Of a stretch of 6,627 bases of DNA, positions 1 to 6,228 are shown one piece after another. The number at the start of each line of letters is the position of its first letter. Position 1 is the first letter of the stretch. The stretch covers positions 1 through 6,627 of the forward strand of contig JAZQEF010000012.1 in the NCBI GenBank assembly GCA_045538835.1. Direction: 5' to 3'. This DNA is from RGIG6165 sp045538835. Its GTDB lineage: Bacteria > Bacillota > Clostridia > Oscillospirales > Feifaniaceae. Both the position numbers and the translations under genes were made by a program. Under the pieces are notes generated by a model that was given only the letters and a program-made list of their open reading frames with translations, did no database searches and was not told where the DNA came from.

Positions 1-664
1 TTACTTCTTCAGGAGTAGGCAATTCCAAATTAACTGTTTTTTCTTGCGCATCAACTTCAACACCGTTTACCTGTATATGCTCTATGACATTTGCCTGTGC
101 ACCCTCTTCAATGCTGTCAAGTTTCTCACAGTCCTCGTCAGTAAGAGTATTGATATAAATCTGGTCGTCCTCGACTCTGCCGCCTCTTTCTAACCAAAAA
201 AAAGGCAGACTTCCCGTATAAGAATTACCCTCTTCACTAAACACTTCTATATTCGTATAATTGGCACCTTCTTCAATGCCGTCAAGTTTGTCTGTATTTG
301 CCTTTATGGCGCTGTTCATTGCCGCCGCGCTGTCGGTATGCTCGGTTATCCAGTCTGACAACTCCTTAAGCGTATCAAGTGACTCCGGTGCACCTGCCAC
401 CACCTGCGCTATAGCCTGCGCAACTTCTGTTTTTATATCTTCTGACAAGCCGTCAAGCAGGTCCTGCAATGTGCCTTCCGATGTTCCTATATGCTGCGGC
501 GCCTCAGTCGATGCAAGCGCATCGACAAGATTATTAAAAGCGGTCGCCACGACATTTTTTACCGCCTTGTCAAACACCGCTTTATTCTCGGCGGCGCTGC
601 CGTTTAATGTATCGGGAGCAGAACTGACGCAATTGTTGCCAAAATCCGTTATTTTTTCAAACAT
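1..664 (-). CDS. Tail fibre / receptor-binding-like protein, 3' end cut by window edge
   Basis: The open frame runs from the ATG at 664-662 off the left edge with no stop; 221 codons are visible. It starts MFEKITDFG and continues with a DTLNGSAAENKAVFDKAV segment near the N-terminus, a pattern I associate with phage tail appendage proteins of Clostridia. Two copies of a KLD(G/S)IEEGA motif, the short loop repeat of many tail fibres, occur at about residues 126-133 and 181-188. The second is followed by a V-NGVEV type strand segment. The product is probably a trimeric fibre or adhesin at the tail tip. The start is fixed by a strong Shine-Dalgarno sequence that contains the stop of the 880-aa gene upstream, so the two are probably translationally coupled. 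The C-terminal receptor-binding part is missing, so specificity cannot be judged. Confidence 0.82.
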   Translation of the reverse strand, partial: MFEKITDFGNNCVSSAPDTLNGSAAENKAVFDKAVKNVVATAFNNLVDALASTEAPQHIGTSEGTLQDLLDGLSEDIKTEVAQAIAQVVAGAPESLDTLKELSDWITEHTDSAAAMNSAIKANTDKLDGIEEGANYTNIEVFSEEGNSYTGSLPFFWLERGGRVEDDQIYINTLTDEDCEKLDSIEEGAQANVIEHIQVNGVEVDAQEKTVNLELPTPEEV

Positions 665-667
665 CAA

Positions 668-676
668 ATCACCTCT
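668..676 (-). promoter_or_regulatory. Ribosome binding site overlapping the upstream stop codon
   Basis: On the minus strand AGAGGTGAT precedes the fibre ATG, with TTG between. It is close to the full anti-16S complement AGGAGGTGAT. The TGA inside it (671-669) is the stop codon of the 880-aa gene, so termination of one gene places ribosomes directly on the start of the next. Confidence 0.8.
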
Positions 677-3311
677 TTATAAAATTTCCGAAAGCGTAAT
701 GCTTATTTATCTCGATGATGCCAAAACCCTCGTTTAAGGCATCGTTCTCGACTATAAACTGCAGACGCTTATATTTTTTCACCTTTGAATTTACGACTAT
801 CTCACGCAGCGTCTTGCTCGTCAAGAAAGTAAATCTGTTAAAATCAATATCATTCCAGTCAAATATATCGGCAGTGCCGTATTTGACTTCTCTCTCTACA
901 TCATTTTCTGTACGAACATATACCTTTGCAGATGACCTGACGAAAGGCTTTACCGTCACGGTATTGCCCTTTTTTATCATAGTTTTATAGCGAGTGATAT
1001 CGCCGTCATCGTCAAGTTTCGTACCCCACCTTGCAACTATGGGAGCACCGTCATCGTTATAGCGTTCTTTCTCGTCCAAATCCGTGTTAAGGCGGCACAC
1101 TTTACACCCATTTGAGAAGAAAAGTTCATCGTTTACCACCAGCGCCCTTTCAATCGGGATTCCCGTCCAGTAATAGCAGTCATACAGCGTGTCATATTTG
1201 TGATTGCGTGACATTGACGCCTCAGCATTGAGTATGTAAACATTGCCGCCTGCCGCACAGAAACACTTGCCCTGCCACACAAACATAACTGCATTCTCAA
1301 GATTTTCCTTTGTCAGTTTGCCGTCAACGTACCAACTGCGGTTTGACAGTGTTTTTTCCCCCGTCATATCAATGTTGGTAAAGGCAAAAATGCCATGCTT
1401 TGTAAGAATGAGGTCATCACCTATGAGTGAACAGAAGCCGTCCTTAGACACACCGCCGACGCCCGACGCCATCTGTTTTACGGGGTATGCCCTCTCACCG
1501 TTTAATTCAGCAACCGAGCGGATATATATGCTTCCGCCTGCGGCGCCGTCCTTTTTTATGACCGCCTGGTATTCACCCGTATTTACATATCCTATTACGG
1601 GAGTACCGTCACCGAACTTCTGATAAGATAAATCGGGATAGTAATACGGATTCTCGGGATAACTGTGCCAGTCAAAATTCGGCTTGTCGGGATTTCCCGT
1701 CACAAACAGCGAGTTGTCATATTCGGAAATAACAGTACATTTTGAAAGATCGTTGTCCTCGTCCATTTCAGCCTCATAATAGATTTCAATGTTGTCCCGA
1801 CCAACCACAGAGGGCGTTAAGTCATCGTCCCCTATATATGCCAGATATGACGCGGACTCTTTGCCGTTTACAATAGCACACCGTACAATAACCCAGTTGT
1901 AGCCTAACTCCCTCATTTCATACTGATATGAATTCATATCGTCAAGAGTCACCGAAAGCACCTGGTCATATTTTTTTTCGTTGACAAATATAAGCATATT
2001 ATGAACATATCTTCCAAGACGGGTTCCTGACGAAATACTACCGCCGTAGTATATTTCCTTTCCTATACATTCAGATGCCAGGGTTCCGTCAAGCATATAC
2101 CTGCCGCCCTTCCATGATGATCCTGATGCATCTTTCACCGTGCTGCCGCATCCAAGCGCAGTCATACGTCTGTACCGTGTCAACTTGTTAATTTTCTCAT
2201 ATGCCACACCGTTTGCGACTGCAACATACGGTGCTTCATTTTTTATAAAAGTCTCCGTCATGCTTGTATTGGATATTGTTGTTGTAGGAATATATGCCCC
2301 GTTGTCTGTGTATGACTTTCCTGAAACAATCTTATGCAGTGTATCATCCGCAGTCATATTAAACAGTTTGTATTTTGTTTTTTCTTCCTCATAGTATAAG
2401 TAATGCTCTGTATTTCTCTCTTTGCTCAAGTTTGTTTCTGTAATACGGAAAAAATAAAACCCGTCTAAAAACATTTCATATTCAGAATCACCTTTAGGAC
2501 GGGTATCTACATGCGATATTTTTTTGGTCTTTTCATTTTCCTGATAACCCCATTGAACTTTCAAAAATAAGTAATCAGAGTTATTATTTTTTAAGACTGC
2601 TTTATTCCCAAGCAGTTCAAAATACGGGACTCCGGCAGTAATACTTTGCGGTTGTGCAACGTAAAACTGTTTTATATTACGAATTTTCCCGCTGTCAGTC
2701 ACCACAATAAACCAGCCGTTTGTAGGAAGTTCAAATGTCTGGCCGTCGGCAGGATTTAAATATTCTATAATACCGCTCTCACCGTTTATATCGGTATAAC
2801 TGCTTCCTTTTTTTAATATATCCTCGTAGTTATCATTGTCATAGTACGTAGTTCCGACATAGACTATCCCTACTCTCTCCACACTCTCAGCGCCGTGATA
2901 ATCAAGTGTTACTGTTTTATCTTTCTTAGTCACCCACGGCACGCCGTAGGCAACACCTGTATTATCTTTGAATACCCTGTAATTCTCTCCGTCAAGAATA
3001 ATAAGATCGTCCTCATTCTGATAAGACCTGCTCACACTCTCTGCCATATCCTCACAGAGAAGGGTGTCGTCTATCCAGAGCCTGTTTCCCTCATGCACCA
3101 GCATTTTTGTAACACCGCCGAAGGTGTACTTGTGAAGACCGTAGATTTTGCCCTCATATTCTTTCAGCGTTCTGAAGCCCGGTCTTTTTTCGGGGTAGCC
3201 CGTCCCGTCGGGAATGATATTCTCACATATAGGTGCTCTGTCGTTGTCCACAAGCGCAGGCTCATTTGTGAAATCCGCACCCTTCATGGGTGTGTACTTT
3301 GTTCTTCTCAT
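669..3311 (-). CDS. Large head-completion / tail-hub-like structural protein (880 aa)
   Basis: The 880-aa protein has no signal peptide or membrane segment. Its N-terminus carries NIIPDGTGYPEKRPGFRTL (residues 31-49), resembling the RPG(F/W)R-type start of large virion proteins that follow the adaptor gene in short-tailed phages, such as P22 gp10-like DNA-stabilisation and tail-hub proteins. The rest is rich in Tyr, Asp, Gly and short alternating strands, consistent with a beta-propeller or beta-rich hub, but I see no catalytic motif. The ATG overlaps the stop of the 173-aa gene as ATGA (3311-3308). A GGTGAG lies 6 nt before the start, so coupling is likely. The role is inferred mainly from position between adaptor and fibre and from the N-terminal motif. 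A tail nozzle or a minor tail protein are alternatives. Confidence 0.8.
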   Translation of the reverse strand: MRRTKYTPMKGADFTNEPALVDNDRAPICENIIPDGTGYPEKRPGFRTLKEYEGKIYGLHKYTFGGVTKMLVHEGNRLWIDDTLLCEDMAESVSRSYQNEDDLIILDGENYRVFKDNTGVAYGVPWVTKKDKTVTLDYHGAESVERVGIVYVGTTYYDNDNYEDILKKGSSYTDINGESGIIEYLNPADGQTFELPTNGWFIVVTDSGKIRNIKQFYVAQPQSITAGVPYFELLGNKAVLKNNNSDYLFLKVQWGYQENEKTKKISHVDTRPKGDSEYEMFLDGFYFFRITETNLSKERNTEHYLYYEEEKTKYKLFNMTADDTLHKIVSGKSYTDNGAYIPTTTISNTSMTETFIKNEAPYVAVANGVAYEKINKLTRYRRMTALGCGSTVKDASGSSWKGGRYMLDGTLASECIGKEIYYGGSISSGTRLGRYVHNMLIFVNEKKYDQVLSVTLDDMNSYQYEMRELGYNWVIVRCAIVNGKESASYLAYIGDDDLTPSVVGRDNIEIYYEAEMDEDNDLSKCTVISEYDNSLFVTGNPDKPNFDWHSYPENPYYYPDLSYQKFGDGTPVIGYVNTGEYQAVIKKDGAAGGSIYIRSVAELNGERAYPVKQMASGVGGVSKDGFCSLIGDDLILTKHGIFAFTNIDMTGEKTLSNRSWYVDGKLTKENLENAVMFVWQGKCFCAAGGNVYILNAEASMSRNHKYDTLYDCYYWTGIPIERALVVNDELFFSNGCKVCRLNTDLDEKERYNDDGAPIVARWGTKLDDDGDITRYKTMIKKGNTVTVKPFVRSSAKVYVRTENDVEREVKYGTADIFDWNDIDFNRFTFLTSKTLREIVVNSKVKKYKRLQFIVENDALNEGFGIIEINKHYAFGNFIKR

Positions 3312-3829
3312 ATAAAACTCACCGTCCCTGCATACGGTGACGATGCACTCACCGCCGAGCCTACCATTGCATTAAACTGCGACAGCAGATTAGACGGCGA
3401 CACCGCAAAATCAACCACATTCAGCGATGCTGCCACCCAGTAAGGCATCGCAGCGGCAAGCGCCTCGCCTATCTCGAATTCGTATGTGTCGGGTGTGTCT
3501 TCATCTATGTCATCGGGAATGGCAAGCACATCAAGACTTGCGCCCCCCGCAGGTATTATTATCGTATTTGCAAACCGCTTAGGATATATGCGCTCACCTG
3601 CGCCGTCATATGCTGCAAGATATTTTATTATTCTGCCGCCGAGAGCAAAATTCCCCTCGCCGACGGTTATCATCTTGCGTACAGGTGCGAGTGCCGCTAA
3701 ATTCTTCTGACACATATCAAAAAAAGAATTGAGGCGAAGTTCAATATCCTGATCGACCGTCACTTCGCCATTTGCGGAGTACTCATCCAGCAGTCCGTAC
3801 ACTTTCTTTTTCGCCTCTTTTAAAGTCAT
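3308..3829 (-). CDS. Putative head-tail adaptor / connector protein (173 aa)
   Basis: The protein has a charged, helical N-terminus (about residues 1-50, beginning MTLKEAKKKVYGLLDEY) and a hydrophobic helix IGEALAAAMPYWVAASLN at about residues 120-137. Head-tail adaptors (P22 gp4 or HK97 gp6 type) often carry a similar A-PYYVAA helix near the C-terminus. Size and position directly after the capsid gene fit an adaptor that binds the portal ring. The ATG at 3829-3827 is preceded by AAAGGAG (3846-3840) at a 10-nt spacing. The stop overlaps the next gene by 4 nt (ATGA). The family assignment rests on context and helix pattern only. Confidence 0.72.
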   Translation of the reverse strand: MTLKEAKKKVYGLLDEYSANGEVTVDQDIELRLNSFFDMCQKNLAALAPVRKMITVGEGNFALGGRIIKYLAAYDGAGERIYPKRFANTIIIPAGGASLDVLAIPDDIDEDTPDTYEFEIGEALAAAMPYWVAASLNVVDFAVSPSNLLSQFNAMVGSAVSASSPYAGTVSFI

Positions 3830-3862
3830 ATATATTTTTCTCCTTTCGTCCTACGGTGCAGT

Positions 3863-3892
3863 ATGCGGGCGGCAGAAAAGCCGCCCCTGCAT
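3863..3892 (-). other. Strong GC hairpin between capsid and adaptor genes
   Basis: GGGCGGC (3867-3873) pairs with GCCGCCC (3880-3886) around a 6-nt loop, and ATGC/GCAT extends the stem beyond a 2-nt bulge. No U-run follows on the minus strand, so it is not a standard intrinsic terminator. A weaker 7-bp stem, ACGAAAT (3896-3902) with ATTTCGT (3911-3917), lies closer to the capsid stop. Together they may protect the 3' end of the capsid message or lower read-through to the less-needed downstream genes. Confidence 0.65.
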
Positions 3893-3919
3893 TCAACGAA
3901 ATCTCTTAAAATTTCGTAA

Positions 3920-4744
3920 TTACGCAACCTTCATAATATACAGTTCACGGGGTCTGATGACCTTGCCGCCGTATGTATTGAGTCCCTTGATTGCGTCAGA
4001 GAAAAGACCTTCGGGTCTGTAAGCCTCTGTTTCATCGATACCGCTTGCAAAGGCAACCGCCTTGCCCGTCTTGATGAAAAGATATTCAACGCCATCTTTA
4101 TTGTAGAAGTTGTTTGACATCTTCACCTTTGCGCCTGCATAGTTGCCCAGAATGCCCGAAGCGATAGCCTTGTCGTTGTCAGACTTGGTTTCGGTGATGT
4201 ACTCCTGGAAAAGAAGATACATTTCGGGATTTAAGTAGATTGTAACATCGTCCTTCTGTGAAACGCCGTTTTCCCAGAGCTTCTGTATACCTGCATCAAT
4301 TGCCTTCTTAACTGCAGTTTTGTCCATAGTTGCAAGAGTATATGTTTCTGATACCATATCCTCATCAGCATTCGTAGCAATAAGCTCTGCAATGTATGAA
4401 TCACGGCACTCAGCCATTGCTTTTGAGGCCTCTTCAATGTAAGCCTCCATAACGCCTTCCATGCACTGCGCTTCATCGACGTCGTCAATCATAAAGTTAA
4501 AGTACTTTTTCTGGTCAATTTTAAGTTCCTGTTCCACACCGTCGAAATATTCCGGACCAGCTATCTCTGTGCCGTTGTAATCGCCTATTGTGGGGCGTGT
4601 CACGCCGAGAATCTTAACTGTCTTTCCCTTGCCTACCTCGCCCTTAAACTTGTAGTTGCAGTCGTCTTCAAAAGTTGTGAATTTACCGAGCTGCTTTTCA
4701 ATATATTTACTCCATACTTTGGGTTTAAATAATTCGTATGCCAT
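3920..4744 (-). CDS. Major capsid protein, HK97-fold type (274 aa)
   Basis: The protein forms the icosahedral shell. It begins MAYELFKPKVWSKYIEKQL, followed by a strand pair GKGKTVKILGVTRPTIGDY (residues 38-56) and the motif KYFNFMIDDVDEAQ (residues 80-93). The latter matches the extended-arm/spine-helix region of HK97-fold coat proteins. A long acidic helix and a C-terminal RPEGLFSDAIKGLNTYGGKV(I) segment follow. At 274 residues it is shorter than the P22 coat. The frame is open upstream to a TTG at 4807, but I chose the ATG at 4744-4742: the preceding residues are encoded by the repeated leader element, whose frame relative to the scaffold gene differs. The nearest SD (GTGGAG) is an unusual 14 nt away. 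The gene follows the scaffold gene, as expected for assembly partners. No protease is seen in the window. Confidence 0.88.
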   Translation of the reverse strand: MAYELFKPKVWSKYIEKQLGKFTTFEDDCNYKFKGEVGKGKTVKILGVTRPTIGDYNGTEIAGPEYFDGVEQELKIDQKKYFNFMIDDVDEAQCMEGVMEAYIEEASKAMAECRDSYIAELIATNADEDMVSETYTLATMDKTAVKKAIDAGIQKLWENGVSQKDDVTIYLNPEMYLLFQEYITETKSDNDKAIASGILGNYAGAKVKMSNNFYNKDGVEYLFIKTGKAVAFASGIDETEAYRPEGLFSDAIKGLNTYGGKVIRPRELYIMKVA

Positions 4745-4746
4745 AT

Positions 4747-4762
4747 CGTCGTTGCAAGCTCC
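4747..4762 (-). promoter_or_regulatory. Start-site box GGAGCTTGCAACGACG before the capsid gene
   Basis: The minus-strand GGAGCTTGCAACGACG ends two bases before the capsid ATG. The identical 16-mer (5672-5657) ends one base before the scaffold ATG, and its last 13 bases recur at 5905-5893. GGAG is the only nearby SD-like sequence, but its 14-nt spacing is long, so the TTGCAACGACG part may itself shape the initiation region. The one-base difference puts the box in different frames relative to the two genes. Confidence 0.6.
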
Positions 4763-4986
4763 ACGCGTCGTCGCAAAGTTCGCTTTGTTCCATTTTGCTG
4801 ACCGCAAAATTCCACCTGCTCCCTTGCTCCTCCTTATCCCATTGCAACGCGCTTCGCTTGCCTTGCAACGGGAACCCTATTTCTTTCAAACTTCGCTTCG
4901 CTTGCGTCTCCTTTCTTTTTCTTCCTTTTTCTCTTATTTTTTAATTGAATTTTCTTTTACCAAATTCTTTCCATAATTCCGAATTC
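4747..4986 (-). repeat. Leader element copy A, upstream of capsid gene
   Basis: This fills most of the 278-nt gap between scaffold and capsid genes. Reading the minus strand: GAATTCGGAATTATGG (4986-4971), an A/G-rich tract, GAAAGGAG (4915-4908), GCAAGCGAAGCG, then a helix CCCGTTGCAA (4872-4863) with TTGCAATGGG (4847-4838). This helix is 10 bp including one G-U wobble. AAGGAGGAGC and a hairpin ATTTTGC/GCAAAAT (4810-4804, 4798-4792) follow, then GGAGCTTGCAACGACG (4762-4747) two bases before the capsid ATG. The 5' hairpin of copies B and C is degenerate here. I see no separate promoter, so it is probably read through from the scaffold gene. Confidence 0.7.
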
Positions 4987-5023
4987 CGAATTATGAAATA
5001 TGTGCCGTCAGGCAAACATATTT
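4972..5023 (-). other. Hairpins at the 3' end of the scaffold gene
   Basis: AAATATGT (4996-5003) pairs with ACATATTT (5016-5023), with an inner GCC-GTCA-GGC stem at 5004-5013. It touches the scaffold stop codon. Directly after it in transcription, CATAATTC (4972-4979) pairs with GAATTATG (4988-4995). Neither is followed by a U-run on the minus strand, so termination is not expected. They may be processing or stability structures. The GCCGTCAGGC core recurs at 6209 onwards. Confidence 0.55.
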
Positions 5024-5655
5024 TATTTAAGTCTTCTCATCGATTTCATTGCCAACTTTAAGATATTAGGATTGTCAAGTTGGTCTTTTGTTAAGGAGTC
5101 AAGTTCCTCCGATGAGTAGAGCCTTGCTCCCTGCAGGGCATCTGAGCCCACTCTGCCGATGTCGGCAGGTATCTGTCGCTGTGATGCAATGGCACGATAT
5201 GCGGTGAGATTGTCTATTCCGCTGGCCCGAAGTTTGATAAAAGTAAGTCCGAGATCCTCAATGCTCTGAGCATTTTCATTAGGAAACTGCTTTTTAATTT
5301 CATCTAAGTCGGATTTAAACTGTCTCTCGCTCTCCCTGCTTTTGTAGGACTCAAGTTCGGCTTTAAGAGATGTAATTTCATTATTCCGGGCAACATCATA
5401 ATTATTATTGCTAACGGCATTTTCGTTTTGCCCTCTAAGTCTGTTAATCTCTTTGACAGCCATATCCTTTTCACGCTGTGCCTGCTGCATACTGCGTCTC
5501 ATTGACGCAAAAGCGGCATTTGTTTCTGCGCTCTGACGGGGAAACGCGACCTCCCCTGTGTCCGAAGACACATCTGCGCCCGATTCAGTCGCTGTGTTGT
5601 GGGTGTCCACGACTCCACCCTGTGCATCGTTTACTGCATTAAAATTATTATCCAT
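5023..5655 (-). CDS. Capsid scaffolding-like protein (210 aa)
   Basis: The 210-aa protein is strongly charged and polar. It has an Asn/Asp/Ser/Thr-rich N-terminal arm (about residues 1-45), coiled-coil-like segments at about 46-75 and 90-124 with many Glu, Lys and Arg, and a basic C-terminal helix DNPNILKLAMKSMRRLK (194-210). An acidic arm, helical rod and basic C-terminal helix is the typical plan of scaffolding proteins, whose C-terminal helix binds the coat. Position directly before the capsid gene supports this. The frame is open further upstream to 5757, but ATG 5655-5653 is preferred because the upstream codons come from the repeated leader. GGGGAG lies 13 nt before the ATG, a long spacing shared with the capsid gene. 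No protease motif is visible. Confidence 0.8.
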   Translation of the reverse strand: MDNNFNAVNDAQGGVVDTHNTATESGADVSSDTGEVAFPRQSAETNAAFASMRRSMQQAQREKDMAVKEINRLRGQNENAVSNNNYDVARNNEITSLKAELESYKSRESERQFKSDLDEIKKQFPNENAQSIEDLGLTFIKLRASGIDNLTAYRAIASQRQIPADIGRVGSDALQGARLYSSEELDSLTKDQLDNPNILKLAMKSMRRLK

Positions 5656-5656
5656 A

Positions 5657-5672
5657 CGTCGTTGCAAGCTCC
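5657..5672 (-). promoter_or_regulatory. Start-site box GGAGCTTGCAACGACG before the scaffold gene
   Basis: This is the same 16-mer as at 4762-4747, here preceded by GG to give GGGGAG at a 13-nt distance from the scaffold ATG. An upstream GTTTGC (5687-5682) could pair with GCAAC (5666-5662), holding GGGGAG in the loop. That would present or mask the ribosome site depending on folding. Confidence 0.55.
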
Positions 5673-5891
5673 CCGTCCTCGCAAACTTCGCATCATACGT
5701 CAGCAAATATATTTGCCGACTTAATCGCTTTGTTGCTCGTCCTCTATCCCAACACAACGCATTTCGCTACGCTACATTCTGCCTCGTGTTGGGAACCCTG
5801 TTCGCTTGCTTCTCCTTTCCAAACTTTTATTCTGTTTTTCTGTTTTAAAAATTGAAACTTCGTAAGAAGTTTCTTCCATAATTCCGAATTC
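5657..5891 (-). repeat. Leader element copy B, upstream of scaffold gene
   Basis: Minus-strand order: GAATTCGGAATTATGGAA (5891-5874), hairpin GAAACTTC-TTAC-GAAGTTTC (5873-5854), A-rich tract, GGAAAGGAGAAGCAAGCGAA, then AGGGTTCCCAACACGAGG. TCCCAACAC/GTGTTGGGA pairs as 9 bp (5794-5786 with 5755-5747). A hairpin GTCGGCAAAT/ATTTGCTGAC (5720-5699) with one G-U pair comes next, then GGAGCTTGCAACGACG (5672-5657), one base before the scaffold ATG. The last 35 bases are nearly identical to copy A. It abuts copy C, giving a tandem pair with no convincing gene between them. Confidence 0.72.
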
Positions 5892-5892
5892 T

Positions 5893-6184
5893 CGTCGTTG
5901 CAAGCTTCGTATCTATCACTTCCGTGTGCACACGAAAACTCATTCATTCCGCTGCGCCTCCTCTTCCCACCACGACGCACTTCGTTCGTCTCGCTGCGGC
6001 TCGGTCACGGTTTGGCTCTGACAATCCACCGGAATGTCATTCACTACCAAACCGTCGCTTCGCTACCTCGTGTCGGGAGCCCTTTTGGCGCGCGCTTCGC
6101 TTGCGCTCCTTTCTCCAATTTCCAAACTTATGTTCTATTTTTAAATCAAAAATAATGAAACTTCGCAGAAGTTTCCACCATAAT
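5893..6184 (-). repeat. Leader element copy C, promoter-proximal
   Basis: Minus-strand order: ATTATGG (6184-6178), hairpin GAAACTTC-TGC-GAAGTTTC (6175-6157), A/T-rich tract, GAAAGGAG (6113-6106), GCGCAAGCGAAGCGC (its own short hairpin), then AGGGCTCCCGACACGAGG. TCCCGACACGA (6078-6068) pairs with TCGTGGTGGGA (5975-5965): 10 of 11 positions, one of them G-U. The loop of this helix holds an extra 49-bp inverted repeat absent from A and B. A second hairpin (UUUUCGUG-UGCA-CACGGAAG, 5938-5919) precedes GCTTGCAACGACG (5905-5893). The box here is not followed by a recognisable gene but by the start of copy B. Confidence 0.68.
6007..6055. repeat. 49-bp inverted repeat inside copy C
   Basis: ACGGTTTGG (6007-6015) pairs perfectly with CCAAACCGT (6047-6055). 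Inside, TGACA (6019-6023) pairs with TGTCA (6035-6039), and TCC/GGA closes a 3-nt loop (6025-6033). Copies A and B have only a short loop at this place, so this looks like an insertion or an extended apical stem. It could also be a protein-binding operator. Confidence 0.65.
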
Positions 6185-6185
6185 A

Positions 6186-6223
6186 TTGCCGTAGGCGAAC
6201 TTCACTTGCCGTCAGGCGAACTT
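6186..6223 (-). repeat. Tandem short hairpin repeat (GCC-GTA/GTCA-GGC)
   Basis: Two direct copies, TTGCCGTAGGCGAACTT (6186-6202) and TTGCCGTCAGGCGAACTT (6206-6223), each contain a GCC/GGC mini-hairpin. The same core occurs at 5004-5013 behind the scaffold gene. They lie in the first 80 nt of the transcript predicted from the promoter at 6263-6291. The motif resembles short intergenic repeats of some Clostridia; that comparison is from memory. Confidence 0.5.
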
Positions 6224-6228
6224 TACCG

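Noticed and set aside
261..737. Plus-strand frame of 158 codons at the left end
   Set aside because: It lies opposite the fibre-like gene, which has a strong ribosome site and recognisable motifs; the composition of the plus frame is a mirror of that gene.
2895..3443. Plus-strand frame of 182 codons
   Set aside because: It covers the antisense of the 880-aa and 173-aa genes, has no ribosome site and no recognisable domain.
4745..4807. N-terminal extension of the capsid gene from a TTG at 4807
   Set aside because: A GGTGG lies near the TTG, but the extra 21 residues are encoded by the repeated leader element, and the protein from ATG 4744 already begins like a coat protein.
4633..4815. 60-codon minus-strand frame overlapping the capsid start
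   Set aside because: It starts in the repeated element and continues out of frame within the capsid gene; no sign of selection as protein.
5656..5757. N-terminal extension of the scaffold gene from a GTG at 5757
   Set aside because: It runs through leader helices and the start-site box, whose frame differs from that at the capsid gene, so it is not conserved as protein.
5782..5889. 35-codon frame starting at the ATG within ATTATGG of copy B
   Set aside because: It has no ribosome site, and the equivalent ATGs in A and C open frames of only 5 and 11 codons.
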